A stretch of DNA of 64,000 nucleotides from Exiguobacterium algae (GTDB lineage: Bacteria > Bacillota > Bacilli > Exiguobacteriales > Exiguobacteriaceae). Positions within the stretch are counted from its first letter, which is position 1. The number at the start of each line of letters is the position of its first letter. Below the pieces are notes generated by a model that had not been told where the DNA came from, searched no databases, and saw only the letters and a program-made list of their open reading frames with translations. The stretch is from NCBI RefSeq assembly GCF_018617875.1, contig NZ_JACSKZ010000005.1, positions 62,001-126,000 on the forward strand, read 5' to 3'. Below are positions 15,394 through 24,760 of this stretch, in pieces. The translations under genes were made by a program, and so were the position numbers.

Positions 15394-16869
15394 ATGTCTA
15401 TGAAGCTAGAGCACGATTCAAATGGTTCGGCTGGAGTACATCCTGCAAAGAAAGATCAACGTTTAGGTCTCGGTGCGTTAACGGCCCTTGTCGTCGGATC
15501 GATGATCGGTGGGGGCGCCTTCAACTTGGCTGCCGACTTGGCACAAGGTGCAAATGCGGGTGCTATCTTAATTGGATGGGTCATCACCGGAATTGGGATT
15601 ATTGCGCTCGGTCTCAGTTTTCAAAACTTGACGATGCGGCGCCCCGATCTGGATGGCGGGATTTACAGTTATGCCAAGGCAGGGTTCGGTTCGTTCGTCG
15701 GATTTAACTCCGCTTGGGGCTATTGGCTTTCCGCCTGGCTTGGAAATGTCGCCTACGCCACATTGCTGTTTAGCTCAATCGGCTATTTCTTCCCGGTCTT
15801 TGAGGGAGGGCAAAACATTGCCTCCATTATCGGAGCCTCGATGATGTTATGGCTCGTTCACACGTTGATTTTGCGCGGGATCCATGAAGCCTCCATGATC
15901 AATATTGTGACAACAATCGCGAAGCTCGTTCCGATTTTTGCATTTATCACCATTACATTATTCTTCTTTAACCTCGAAAACTTCACCTTCGATTTTTGGG
16001 GACAAAGCGGTTTCTCATGGGGAAGTGTCCGGGACCAAGTCGTTTCCACGATGCTCGTGACCCTTTGGGTGTTCATCGGTGTCGAAGGGGCGGTCGTCCT
16101 GTCGGGTCGTGCCCGCAAGCGTTCGGACGTCGGAAAGGCAACCGTCATCGGCTTGCTGGGGACACTCGTCATTTACTTGTTGATCTCGGTCATGTCGCTC
16201 GGTCTCATGACACCTGAAAATGTGGCAAACGCTTCGCAGCCGGCGATGGCCTATCTATTGGAATCGGCGGTCGGTCCGTGGGGCGCGATGCTGATCAACG
16301 GCGGTCTGGTCGTCTCGGTTCTTGGAGCCTGGCTTGGTTGGACGTTACTTGCCGCTGAAATCCCGTTTGTCGCAGGGAAAGACGGCGTCTTCCCGAAATG
16401 GTTTACAAAAGAGAATAAAAACCAGGCTCCGGTCAATGCACTGTGGCTCACCAATGGTTTGATTCAGCTTTTCTTGTTCACATTCCTGATTTCTGACGCC
16501 GCCTATAATTTTGCATTCTCACTTGCTTCTAGTGCGATTTTGATTCCTTATGTCTTCTCGGCCTTCTATCAAGTGAAAGTCTCGAAAAACAGAATCGGGT
16601 ATAACGCCGGTGAACGCCGGACACTTGATTTGACTGTCGGTCTCGTTGCTTCAATCTACGGTATTTGGCTCATCTATGCGGCCGGTATCGATTACTTGCT
16701 GCTCACGACCCTTCTCTATGCGCCGGGCACATTGCTTTACGTAAAAGCCCAGCGTGAGAATGGAATCAAGTCGTTGTCTAAAACGGAGTGGATCGTCGCA
16801 GGATTACTGACGGTTCTCGCCATCTTCGCAGTCGTTCGGATTGTTTCAGGTAACATCTCAGTCATTTGA
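15394..16869 (+). CDS. arcD: Arginine/ornithine antiporter ArcD (APC family)
   Basis: A 491-aa inner-membrane protein with about twelve helices of the basic-amino-acid/polyamine antiporter branch of the APC superfamily. The N-terminal LGLGALTALVVGSMIGGGAFNL segment is the substrate-binding broken helix 1. It imports arginine in exchange for ornithine, which makes the ADI pathway electroneutral and productive. Located third in the arc operon, after a GC-rich hairpin and an AAAGGGATGAG ribosome site. Confidence 0.95.
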   Translation: MSMKLEHDSNGSAGVHPAKKDQRLGLGALTALVVGSMIGGGAFNLAADLAQGANAGAILIGWVITGIGIIALGLSFQNLTMRRPDLDGGIYSYAKAGFGSFVGFNSAWGYWLSAWLGNVAYATLLFSSIGYFFPVFEGGQNIASIIGASMMLWLVHTLILRGIHEASMINIVTTIAKLVPIFAFITITLFFFNLENFTFDFWGQSGFSWGSVRDQVVSTMLVTLWVFIGVEGAVVLSGRARKRSDVGKATVIGLLGTLVIYLLISVMSLGLMTPENVANASQPAMAYLLESAVGPWGAMLINGGLVVSVLGAWLGWTLLAAEIPFVAGKDGVFPKWFTKENKNQAPVNALWLTNGLIQLFLFTFLISDAAYNFAFSLASSAILIPYVFSAFYQVKVSKNRIGYNAGERRTLDLTVGLVASIYGIWLIYAAGIDYLLLTTLLYAPGTLLYVKAQRENGIKSLSKTEWIVAGLLTVLAIFAVVRIVSGNISVI

Positions 16870-16884
16870 ACGGGGGAATGAGAT

Positions 16885-17847
16885 ATGGAGAAGAAACGAG
16901 TGGTCATCGCTTTAGGAGGCAATGCGATCCAACAAGGGAAGGATGCAACGGCGGAAGCTCAGATTCGTGCGGTCGAAGCGACGGCTGAATCGCTTGCCGC
17001 GCTCGTCGCAGAAGGTGTGGAAGTCATCATCACACACGGAAACGGACCTCAAGTCGGGAATTTGATGTTGCAACAGGCTGCTTCAGACAGTCAGGCGACC
17101 CCGGCCATGCCGCTTGACGTTTGTGGCGCGATGACACAAGGAATGATCGGCTACTGGTTCGAAAATGCGATGACAAAAGCGCTCCGTGCGCGTGGGCTTG
17201 AACGTTCTGTCGCTTCGCTTGTCACACGAAGTGTTGTCGACCCGAACGACAGTGCGTTCCACCATCCGACAAAACCAATCGGACCGTTTTATTTGGAGGC
17301 GGACGCCCTGCATTTGGAACGGACGACGGGACTTGTATTCAAAGAGGATGCAGGACGTGGGTATCGTCGTGTCGTTCCAAGTCCGGTCCCGATTGAAATC
17401 GCTGAGCATGCCGTCATTCGCGACCTCGTCGATGCGGGTCATATCGTCGTCGCATCAGGCGGAGGCGGCGTACCGGTCATGGAGACGCCAGAAGGGTATA
17501 TCGGAATCGAGGCGGTCATCGATAAAGACTTTGCCGCCGCGAAACTGGCTGAACTCGTCAATGCGGATGTGCTTCTCATTCTGACCGCCGTGGAGAACGT
17601 ATACGTCAATTTCGGCACACCGGAACAGATGGCACTTCAAGAAACATCAAAAGAACAACTGGAGGCTTATATCGCCGAAGGACAGTTCGCGCCGGGCAGC
17701 ATGTTGCCGAAAGTTCGGGCGGCCTTACAGTTCGCCGAGTCGGGGCATCAACGGATGGCGATTATCACATCACTCGATCAGGCGCTGGCGGCCGTATATG
17801 GAGACGCCGGGACGCGTGTTCGTCTCGCACCCAGCCTCCAGCAATGA
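16885..17847 (+). CDS. arcC: Carbamate kinase
   Basis: A 320-aa amino-acid-kinase-fold enzyme that makes ATP from carbamoyl phosphate and ADP, the energy-yielding last step of the ADI pathway. Marks are the N-terminal [35 protein letters not shown], and [13 protein letters not shown]. Start at 16885 follows GGGGGAATG, 15 bases after arcD. A strong terminator ends the operon. Confidence 0.96.
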   Translation: MEKKRVVIALGGNAIQQGKDATAEAQIRAVEATAESLAALVAEGVEVIITHGNGPQVGNLMLQQAASDSQATPAMPLDVCGAMTQGMIGYWFENAMTKALRARGLERSVASLVTRSVVDPNDSAFHHPTKPIGPFYLEADALHLERTTGLVFKEDAGRGYRRVVPSPVPIEIAEHAVIRDLVDAGHIVVASGGGGVPVMETPEGYIGIEAVIDKDFAAAKLAELVNADVLLILTAVENVYVNFGTPEQMALQETSKEQLEAYIAEGQFAPGSMLPKVRAALQFAESGHQRMAIITSLDQALAAVYGDAGTRVRLAPSLQQ

Positions 17848-17850
17848 ATG

Positions 17851-17885
17851 AAAGTCGTGAACGTATCCCGTTCACGACTTTTTAG
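17851..17885 (+). terminator. Terminator of the arc operon
   Basis: AAAGTCGTGAACG pairs with CGTTCACGACTTT around a five-base loop, with T residues following. Confidence 0.88.
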
Positions 17886-17915
17886 TTTTTCGAGACATGT
17901 CAACGGGAAGGATTG

Positions 17916-17964
17916 TTGTATGCCAAAATGAAGCTTGCTATCATAAATAGTGTAAACGTTTGCA
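17916..17964 (+). promoter_or_regulatory. Promoter of the GH31 gene with CcpA cre site at the start point
   Basis: TTGTAT (17916-17921) and TATCAT (17939-17944) are 17 bases apart. TGTAAACGTTTGCA at 17951-17964 matches the cre consensus TGWAANCGNTNWCA at 13 of 14 positions and lies on the predicted start, where CcpA represses. This predicts catabolite repression of the glycosidase. Confidence 0.75.
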
Positions 17965-17972
17965 CTAAACTC

Positions 17973-18006
17973 GGAAGGAAGTGACGGAGCGGAAACGCTC
18001 AAACCT
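17973..18006 (+). promoter_or_regulatory. Split ribosome site: SD, GNRA-loop hairpin, start codon
   Basis: The only Shine-Dalgarno sequence (GGAAGGAAG, 17973-17981) lies about 25 bases from the ATG at 18007, too far for normal initiation. Between them GAGCG-GAAA-CGCTC (17987-18000) forms a perfect 5-bp hairpin with a GNRA tetraloop. Folding it out leaves an effective spacing of ~11 bases. Known precedents exist where a hairpin brings SD and start together (e.g. phage T4 gene 38). Confidence 0.6.
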
Positions 18007-20349
18007 ATGCGCCTATTTGAAGAGGATCATGTATACCAGCCATGGATGAAGCCGAAAGCGAAAGAAGAAGCCATCGTACAGGGGAGTTGCTATCGTTTTA
18101 CCGTCTTGACGAGTCAATTGATTCGAATGGAGTACGCCGAGGACGGAATTTTTGAGGACCGGGCGACGCAAGTTGTTTGGAACCGGGACTTCGATGTTCC
18201 TACTTTTCGTGTGATTGAAGATGAGTCTGAACTGCAGATCATTACAGACCATGTCCATCTTTACTACACGAAAGGACCGTTCGCACCGAACACATTATAC
18301 GTAGATGTGAAAGGGAACTTTAGCACATATTATAGCCGCTACACGTTCAATGGTCCGAAACGGACGTTGAAAGGGACAGCGCGAACGCTTGACCATGTGG
18401 ATGGGGCGACGGAGCTCGAAGAAGGGATTCTGTCGAAACAGGGATACGCCGTCATCGACGACTCGACCTCGTTTCTCATGACCGAAGACCACTTTGTGGA
18501 ACCGAGACGAAAAGGGATGCATGACTTGTACTACTTCGGCTACGGACATGACTATAAAACGGCGCTCCGAGACTTTTATCAGCTGACCGGACCGACACCG
18601 ATGCTCCCGCGAAAAGCGCTCGGGAATTGGTGGAGTCGTTATTGGCGATATGATGAACTCGAATACAAAAACCTGATGAAACGATTCAAATCAGAAGACG
18701 TCCCGTTCTCGGTCAGCGTCATCGATATGGATTGGCATGTGACGGACGTACCGGAGGAGTACGGGAGCGGATGGACCGGCTACACTTGGAATAAGAATTT
18801 GTTCCCGGACCCGAAAGGCTTTTTGAAATGGTTGAAGGATGAAGAGATGATGGTCACGTTAAACTTGCATCCGGCGGACGGGGTGCGGGCGTTTGAGGAA
18901 CAGTACGTGGCGATGGCGGAAGCGATGGGAATTGATCCCGAGACGAAAAACCGGATTCCGTTCGATTTTTCCGATAAGCAGTTCATCCAGGCTTATTTCG
19001 ACCAGATGCACCACCCGCATGAGGCGGATGGCGTCGACTTTTGGTGGATCGATTGGCAGCAGGGGTCGACGTCGAAGATGGAAGGATTGGACCCGTTGTG
19101 GATGCTCAATCACTATCATGCCGTCGACATCGCGAGGGACGGAAAAAGACCGCTCATCTTCTCGCGGTATGCGGGTCCCGGCAGCCATCGTTACCCGGTC
19201 GGATTCTCAGGAGATACATTGATTTCTTGGGCATCGCTCGCATTCCAGCCATACTTTACTGCGACGGCATCAAACATCGGGTACGGCTGGTGGAGTCATG
19301 ACATCGGTGGTCACTACCGCGGCTCAAAAGATGATGAGCTTGCCGCGCGTTGGGTCGCGTACGGGGTCTTCAGCCCGATCATGCGTCTCCATTCGACGTT
19401 TAGTATCTTTAACGGGAAAGAACCTTGGCGATTCGGTCTCGAGGCAGAGCGCTCGATGAAACAGTTCCTGCGCCTGCGTCACCAGCTCATCCCGTATCTG
19501 TATACGATGAACCGCCGAAACCATAAAGATGCGTTGCCGCTCATCTTGCCGATGTATATCGAGCATCCGGAGGACGACATCGCGTATGAGGTTCCGAACG
19601 AATATTATTTCGGTAGCGAGCTCGTCGTCTCACCGATTGTCGAACCGATGAACCGACAATTACACGTCGCCTCATCGAACGTTTGGTTACCGAAAGGTGA
19701 CTGGTTCGACTTCTTCACCGGACATCGTTATGCCGGGAACAAGTCGATTCGCGTGTTCCGTTCGCTCGATGAGCAGGCCGTGTTCGCCAAAGCAGGAGCA
19801 ATCGTACCGATGACGAAGCATCAGCCAGGGAGTAACGGGACACTGAACCCTTCCGAGTTGGAGGTGCTCCTGTTCCCGGGTGCGTCCAATACGTTCACGC
19901 TCTATGAGGATGAAGGGGAGAACCGGGATTATGAAAACGGTCGATTCGTCGAGACGACCTTTACGCTCGACTGGGACGAACGGAAACTGCACGTCCAAGT
20001 ATCCGGAGATCAGACCTTGTTGCCTTCAGACCGGACCATCACCCTGCTCGTCCGCGGGGTGACGGGAGAAGGAGCGTACGACGTTGAGACGCAGACGCTT
20101 CGAATCGAACTAGGTAAGGTAGAATCAGAACGGATCGTGGAGTTACCAGTCGAGGTGACAGAGAATGCCCATCGTCTCGACCGTCTATACCGTTTCCTGG
20201 ACCGGGCTGAAATCTCGTATGACCTGAAAGATCGCCTGTATCAGATGACAGCGGCAAAAACGCGTTTAGAGGCGTGGTTGTTCGATTTACACGCACTTGA
20301 ACTCGAGCGTGACCTTCAAGATGCAATCATGGAACTGATGCTCGATTGA
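18007..20349 (+). CDS. Glycoside hydrolase family 31
   Basis: A 780-aa protein of the GH31 (alpha-glucosidase/alpha-xylosidase/alpha-GalNAcase) family. There is an N-terminal beta-sandwich (to ~200), a catalytic barrel with the nucleophile motif DFWWIDWQQG (about residues 344-353) and the acid/base region GFSGDTLISW (about 402-411), and C-terminal beta domains. After ~710 an unusual helical, charged tail follows. The WWIDWQQG version of the nucleophile motif differs from the classical maltase WxDMNE pattern, so substrate is uncertain. No signal peptide, so probably intracellular. The next frame upstream has no better start; see the split ribosome site. Regulation by CcpA is predicted. Confidence 0.88.
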   Translation: MRLFEEDHVYQPWMKPKAKEEAIVQGSCYRFTVLTSQLIRMEYAEDGIFEDRATQVVWNRDFDVPTFRVIEDESELQIITDHVHLYYTKGPFAPNTLYVDVKGNFSTYYSRYTFNGPKRTLKGTARTLDHVDGATELEEGILSKQGYAVIDDSTSFLMTEDHFVEPRRKGMHDLYYFGYGHDYKTALRDFYQLTGPTPMLPRKALGNWWSRYWRYDELEYKNLMKRFKSEDVPFSVSVIDMDWHVTDVPEEYGSGWTGYTWNKNLFPDPKGFLKWLKDEEMMVTLNLHPADGVRAFEEQYVAMAEAMGIDPETKNRIPFDFSDKQFIQAYFDQMHHPHEADGVDFWWIDWQQGSTSKMEGLDPLWMLNHYHAVDIARDGKRPLIFSRYAGPGSHRYPVGFSGDTLISWASLAFQPYFTATASNIGYGWWSHDIGGHYRGSKDDELAARWVAYGVFSPIMRLHSTFSIFNGKEPWRFGLEAERSMKQFLRLRHQLIPYLYTMNRRNHKDALPLILPMYIEHPEDDIAYEVPNEYYFGSELVVSPIVEPMNRQLHVASSNVWLPKGDWFDFFTGHRYAGNKSIRVFRSLDEQAVFAKAGAIVPMTKHQPGSNGTLNPSELEVLLFPGASNTFTLYEDEGENRDYENGRFVETTFTLDWDERKLHVQVSGDQTLLPSDRTITLLVRGVTGEGAYDVETQTLRIELGKVESERIVELPVEVTENAHRLDRLYRFLDRAEISYDLKDRLYQMTAAKTRLEAWLFDLHALELERDLQDAIMELMLD

Positions 20350-20350
20350 C

Positions 20351-20373
20351 GGGAGAGGGGAAACCCTCTCTTT
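20351..20373 (+). terminator. Weak terminator after the GH31 gene
   Basis: GAGAGGG and CCCTCTC flank a GAAA loop, followed by only three T residues. Some read-through to the regulator gene is possible. Confidence 0.5.
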
Positions 20374-20398
20374 GTCATGTCAGAAAACTGTCGGAATT

Positions 20399-20431
20399 TG
20401 AAAGCGTTTTCAAAAAAAATTCCTTTATACT
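20399..20431 (+). promoter_or_regulatory. Perfect cre site and promoter of the Crp/Fnr regulator
   Basis: TGAAAGCGTTTTCA (20399-20412) matches the CcpA cre consensus at every position. A TATACT -10 element follows at 20426-20431, so the cre covers the -35 region and predicts repression in glucose. This would link carbon status to the arc/cyd regulator. Confidence 0.8.
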
Positions 20432-20468
20432 GAAGAGGAGAGATTTTTGTGGAAGCGAGGAAGTTGAG

Positions 20469-21158
20469 ATGAGACGAAAATGGACGCTAGAAGATTTACG
20501 GCGGCTCCCTCTCTTTGAGACATGCCCGAGCCGGGAATTGGAGCAATTGCTCCCCTATGTGTATTGTCGGACTTACCGGAAAGGTCAACTCTTGTTCATG
20601 GAAGGGGACCCGAGGGAGCGCGTGTACTTCCTGATGAGCGGATATGTGAAGTTGGAGCGGCTAAACGAGAATGCGACCCATCAATATGCTGATTATTTGA
20701 AGCCGAAACAGTTCTTCCCTTATAACGGATTGTTTTCAGAACCGGGTTATCGTCACTCTGCCGAGGCCGTGACGGATATCGAAGTGATTTACATCCCGAC
20801 CGACCGGTTCGAGCAATTTGTCTCACGTAACGCCACGATGTTGTTGTATGTCATCGGACAGATGAACCGGATCTTAGACCTTCACGAACGACGCGTTCAA
20901 GAAATCATCACACCGAGTGCGAGTGAACGTGTCATCAATACACTTCATTTCCTGATTGAAGACTTGGGCGAGCCGGATGAAAAAGGGGTGCGTGTCCGTT
21001 GTCCATTCACGGCTGTGGAAATATCCCGCTTATCCGGTACATCGCGTGAGACGGTATCCAGCATTTTATCGAAACTGCGGAAAGAGGAAATCTTGCAGAT
21101 GGAAGCCCATCAACTGGTCATCGGGCACCCAGAATATTTTGAACAGGATTCAGTTTGA
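20469..21158 (+). CDS. Crp/Fnr family regulator (ArcR-like)
   Basis: A 229-aa protein with an N-terminal cyclic-nucleotide-like sensor barrel (about 15-125), the long dimer helix (about 125-155), and a C-terminal winged helix with recognition motif ISRLSGTSRETVSSILSKLRKE (186-207). The family binds TGTGA-N6-TCACA; the key R-E-T-V-S pattern that reads this sequence is present. Only two N-terminal Cys (19 and 33) are seen, not the spaced cluster of Fe-S Fnr, so an ArcR-like role is favoured. It sits between the arc operon and cydDC, both of which carry matching boxes. Start at 20469 (GCGAGGAAGTTGAG); the longer frame crosses the cre site. Confidence 0.88.
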   Translation: MRRKWTLEDLRRLPLFETCPSRELEQLLPYVYCRTYRKGQLLFMEGDPRERVYFLMSGYVKLERLNENATHQYADYLKPKQFFPYNGLFSEPGYRHSAEAVTDIEVIYIPTDRFEQFVSRNATMLLYVIGQMNRILDLHERRVQEIITPSASERVINTLHFLIEDLGEPDEKGVRVRCPFTAVEISRLSGTSRETVSSILSKLRKEEILQMEAHQLVIGHPEYFEQDSV

Positions 21159-21184
21159 CGCCACGCGATCGCGCTGGCGTCTTT
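21157..21184 (+). terminator. Terminator of the Crp/Fnr regulator gene
   Basis: GACGCCA (21157-21163) and TGGCGTC (21175-21181) form the stem, followed by four T residues. The stem begins inside the stop codon. Confidence 0.75.
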
Positions 21185-21231
21185 TACATGTTCGGACGAG
21201 CGCAGGGTTCGCTTAGCTTGCAGACGTATTG

Positions 21232-21254
21232 TATAATTAGTGATGAATCTCACA
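21232..21254 (+). promoter_or_regulatory. cydDC -10 element with Crp/Fnr box at the start point
   Basis: TATAAT lies at 21232-21237. AGTGA-TGAATC-TCACA at 21239-21254 matches TGTGA-N6-TCACA at 9 of 10 positions and covers the predicted start (~21244). This position suggests repression of cydDC by the regulator encoded just upstream. Confidence 0.65.
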
Positions 21255-21291
21255 AAGAGAAGACAGGGTTAGTAAAGAAAGGATGAACGCA

Positions 21292-23007
21292 GTGAAACGA
21301 CTGCAAGCACTCGCGTTTGCTGAAAAACGGCATATGCTCGGCCTGGTGGTTTCTGCCATCATGATCGGGTTGTCGATTTTGGCGCAAGCTTATTTGATCG
21401 TCGACATCGTCGACCGCATATTTTTAAAAAAAGAATCCTTTGAATCGATTGTACCGGCGCTCGGTTGGCTCGTTCTGGCTCTACTGGTGCGGACCTTGTT
21501 CGGGTACGTCTCCGGCAGAATCGGAGCGAGTTTATCCGCGAAGGCAAAGCAATCGTTACGTCTTCAATTGATGGACCGTTATGCGACGAACCCGATGGAG
21601 TCCTCTTTATCCGGACAATCCGGGAGAAAGGTGAGCGTCTTTATGGACGCGGTCGATGAGGTGGATGCCTATTTCAGTCAATATTGGCCACAGGTGATCC
21701 AAACTTCCATCATCCCGCTCCTTATTCTCGTCGTTGTCTTTAGCCAACATTGGATCTCCGGGGTCATTATGATGGTGACGGCACCGTTTATCCCGCTCTT
21801 TTTCATTATCATCGGGATTGCGACCCAGAAAAAGTCGGAAGAACAGATGGAGAAGATGAACCAGTTCTCGGGTAAATTTTTAGATGTTCTTCAAGGATTG
21901 ACGACGCTCAAACTGTACAACCGTACGGAATTGGAAGCGAAAGCGATTGAAAAAAGCAGTCTTGACTTCCGTGACGCGACGATGGTCGTCCTGAAGACCG
22001 CATTCCTTTCGGGATTGATGCTCGAACTGATCTCCATGCTGAGTACGGGGGTGGTGGCACTGGAAGTGGCACTCCAAATGGTCGTCTGGGAACGTCTGAC
22101 GTTCTTCTCGGGCTTCCTCATCCTCGTTCTGGCACCAGAGTATTATTTGGCCATCAAGGACCTAGGAGGGGCCTTCCACACAGGACGAGGCAGTGTCGGG
22201 GCAGCCGAACGGATTTTTGAAGTACTCGATGCACCCGACGACCGGATGACATGGGGAGACGTGCAACTTGAAACGCGGACTCCGGACATCGAGTTGAAAG
22301 ATGTCTCGTTTGAATATACAGGGGGGCGCTTCACGTTACAGGAGTTGAATGGCCACATTCCGTCCGGCACGCATCTCGCTCTCGTCGGCGCGAGTGGTTC
22401 CGGGAAAACGACCGTCTTGAATGTCTTGTCAGGACTTTTGAAGCCGAAAACCGGAGAGATTCGGGTCGATGGGAAAACACTTGAGTCTTACGATGAAAGC
22501 TCATGGTATGGAAACATCGCTTATATTTCACAAAACCCGTACTTGTTTGCCGGCACGTTGGCGGACAATATCGGACTCGGAGAAGTGGTCGAGGAAGAGG
22601 CGTTATGGGAAGCGGCGGCAGCGGCAGGTTTGACAGAGCTGATTGAAAAGTTGCCAAACGGTTTGCGAACAGAAATCGGAGAGGGTGGCTATGGGCTGTC
22701 CGGCGGGGAACGCCAACGGCTCGCGCTCGCCCGTGCATTTTTGAAACGACCGGGTATCCTGCTGTTCGATGAACCGACGACCGGACTGGATCTGAAGACC
22801 GAGCGCATCGTGCGTCAGTCGATGGAGACATTATCACAAGGGGCGACACTCATCACCGTCGCGCATCGCCTGCATACGATCAAAGAGGCGGATCGCATCT
22901 GGTTCATGGAAGACGGGATCCGGATTGCAGAAGGGACTCACGAACAGTTGCTTGGCGTCCCGCAATATGCCGAACTGTTTACGATTCAGAAAGGAGTGAG
23001 AGGATGA
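21292..23007 (+). CDS. cydD: CydD, thiol reductant ABC exporter subunit
   Basis: Half-transporter with six N-terminal membrane helices (about 10-300) and a C-terminal ABC ATPase with Walker A GASGSGKTT, signature LSGGERQRLALARAF and Walker B GILLFDEPTTGLD. With CydC it exports cysteine/glutathione to the outside, which is needed to assemble cytochrome bd. An ATG at 21283 is in frame but directly abuts AAAGAAAGG; the GTG at 21292 has proper spacing and is preferred. cydAB is not in the window. Confidence 0.92.
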   Translation: MKRLQALAFAEKRHMLGLVVSAIMIGLSILAQAYLIVDIVDRIFLKKESFESIVPALGWLVLALLVRTLFGYVSGRIGASLSAKAKQSLRLQLMDRYATNPMESSLSGQSGRKVSVFMDAVDEVDAYFSQYWPQVIQTSIIPLLILVVVFSQHWISGVIMMVTAPFIPLFFIIIGIATQKKSEEQMEKMNQFSGKFLDVLQGLTTLKLYNRTELEAKAIEKSSLDFRDATMVVLKTAFLSGLMLELISMLSTGVVALEVALQMVVWERLTFFSGFLILVLAPEYYLAIKDLGGAFHTGRGSVGAAERIFEVLDAPDDRMTWGDVQLETRTPDIELKDVSFEYTGGRFTLQELNGHIPSGTHLALVGASGSGKTTVLNVLSGLLKPKTGEIRVDGKTLESYDESSWYGNIAYISQNPYLFAGTLADNIGLGEVVEEEALWEAAAAAGLTELIEKLPNGLRTEIGEGGYGLSGGERQRLALARAFLKRPGILLFDEPTTGLDLKTERIVRQSMETLSQGATLITVAHRLHTIKEADRIWFMEDGIRIAEGTHEQLLGVPQYAELFTIQKGVRG

Positions 23008-24719
23008 ACTCGCTATGGACGATTACGAAATGGATGATGCGAGAGAAGAAAGACATCCTCCTCTCGATTTTCTTCGGCTATGCGGCAGGATTGGCCGCCG
23101 TGGCCTTGTTTGCGGCGAGTGGGTATCTCGTCTCGCGCGCCGGACTCGTGCCACCGCTCTATGCGCTCATGGTACCGGTCGTCCTGATCAAATTGTTCGG
23201 TGTCATCCGGGCAGGAAGCCGTTACCGTGAACGCCTGTCCTCACACCGGGCGACGTTCACGATTTTAAGTGAGCTGCGTGTCCGGTTTTATCGACAACTT
23301 GAACCACTCGTCCCGTCGATTTTTGCGAAGTATCGCAGCGGGGACTTGCTCGCCCGTGTCGTCGGGGACGTGGAGAGTCTGCAAAACTATTTTTTACGTG
23401 TGTTTTATCCACCGATCATTTTAGTGCTCGTCTTTTTAAGCACCATTTTCTTCGTCACGTACTTCTCGATTGCAGTGAGCGTCTGGATTCTTGTCGGGGT
23501 GCTTGTGACAGGCTTCTTGATTCCGCTCGGATTTGCCCGTGTCCGCGCCCGGCATGACCAAGCGATTCGGTCACTTCGAGGGGATGTCTCGACGCAGTTG
23601 ACGGAAATGATGTACGGGTATCGCGATTTGAAACTTCATCACCGGCTCGATCGGACGAAGGAGGATATCCTTGAACGGAGCCATCGGTACATGGAAGCGG
23701 AACGACGTGATGCGACGAATCAATTTTTCTATTCTTCTCTGGTCGTGGCGGCGTCCCTCCTTGTTTCTTGGGGCGTATTGGCGATTGGGGCCTATCAAGC
23801 GGTCGAAGGGGATTTGAATGGCTTGTTCCTGGCGATGCTTGTGATGATGTCGCTCACGGCATTCGAGAATACGACGCCGATGGCCGTGTTCCCGGGTCAT
23901 TTTGCAGATAGCAAACAAGCGGCGGACCGGCTGTTCGAAGTCGTGGAGCCGAGTGAGCACATGGTAGAAGCCGAATTGGCTCGAACCGACGTGACATTCA
24001 CCGCAGCACCAGCCCTTTCATTTGAATCGGTTCGGTACCGGTACCCGAATACGCTTCGTGACGTCGTGCGGGATGTGACCTTGGAAATCCCGAGCGGAAC
24101 GAAAACCGTCATCGTGGGACCGAGTGGTTCCGGGAAATCGACGCTTCTTCAACTGTTGCTCGCGTTCGTTCGAACGGAGGATGGTCAGATTTTGATTGAA
24201 GACCACCCGATTCAGGACGTGACCCAGCAGTCCATTTGGCATCATGCGAGTGTCGTGTTACAAGAAAATCACTTCTTTTACGGGACGGTGCGAGAGAACC
24301 TCGCCCTCTCCGGTGACTTTTCGGACCGTGAGCTCGAGGCAGCGCTGGAAAGGGTCAGGCTGCCGGTTGCGCTCGATGATCCAATTTTGGAAAAAGGTGC
24401 AAATCTATCAGGGGGCGAGCGACAACGCCTCGCGATTGCGCGGGCCCTCCTTAAAGACGGCTTGCTCTGGATATTGGACGAACCGACGTCGGCGCTCGAC
24501 GCACGGACAGAGGCGGATGTATTCTCGGAATTGTTCCGCCAGGCGGGGGACAATACCCTCATCCTCGTCAGTCACCGTTTGACTGGATTGGAGCGGTTCG
24601 ATCAAATCGTCGTGATGGAAGCCGGACGGGTAATAGAAACCGGATCTTATGAAGAACTGATGGCGAAGCGTGGAATGTTTTATGAGTTGAAACAAATCGA
24701 ACGCGAAGTGTTCGCCTGA
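23004..24719 (+). CDS. cydC: CydC, thiol reductant ABC exporter subunit
   Basis: A 571-aa partner of CydD with the same layout: six membrane helices, then Walker A GPSGSGKST, LSGGERQRLAIARALL and LWILDEPTSALD. The start ATG overlaps the cydD stop by four bases (ATGA), so translation is coupled. The heterodimer exports reduced thiols across the membrane. The gene ends five bases before a terminator that is shared with the oppositely oriented small RNA. Confidence 0.92.
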   Translation: MNSLWTITKWMMREKKDILLSIFFGYAAGLAAVALFAASGYLVSRAGLVPPLYALMVPVVLIKLFGVIRAGSRYRERLSSHRATFTILSELRVRFYRQLEPLVPSIFAKYRSGDLLARVVGDVESLQNYFLRVFYPPIILVLVFLSTIFFVTYFSIAVSVWILVGVLVTGFLIPLGFARVRARHDQAIRSLRGDVSTQLTEMMYGYRDLKLHHRLDRTKEDILERSHRYMEAERRDATNQFFYSSLVVAASLLVSWGVLAIGAYQAVEGDLNGLFLAMLVMMSLTAFENTTPMAVFPGHFADSKQAADRLFEVVEPSEHMVEAELARTDVTFTAAPALSFESVRYRYPNTLRDVVRDVTLEIPSGTKTVIVGPSGSGKSTLLQLLLAFVRTEDGQILIEDHPIQDVTQQSIWHHASVVLQENHFFYGTVRENLALSGDFSDRELEAALERVRLPVALDDPILEKGANLSGGERQRLAIARALLKDGLLWILDEPTSALDARTEADVFSELFRQAGDNTLILVSHRLTGLERFDQIVVMEAGRVIETGSYEELMAKRGMFYELKQIEREVFA

Positions 24720-24723
24720 CATG

Positions 24724-24760
24724 AAAAACGAGCGTCCCCGTCAACGGGGGCGCTCGTTTT
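24724..24760. terminator. Bidirectional terminator shared by cydC and the small RNA
   Basis: ACGAGCG and CGCTCGT close a long GC-rich stem with CCCCGT/ACGGGG inside. A and T runs on both sides allow use on either strand. Confidence 0.9.
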
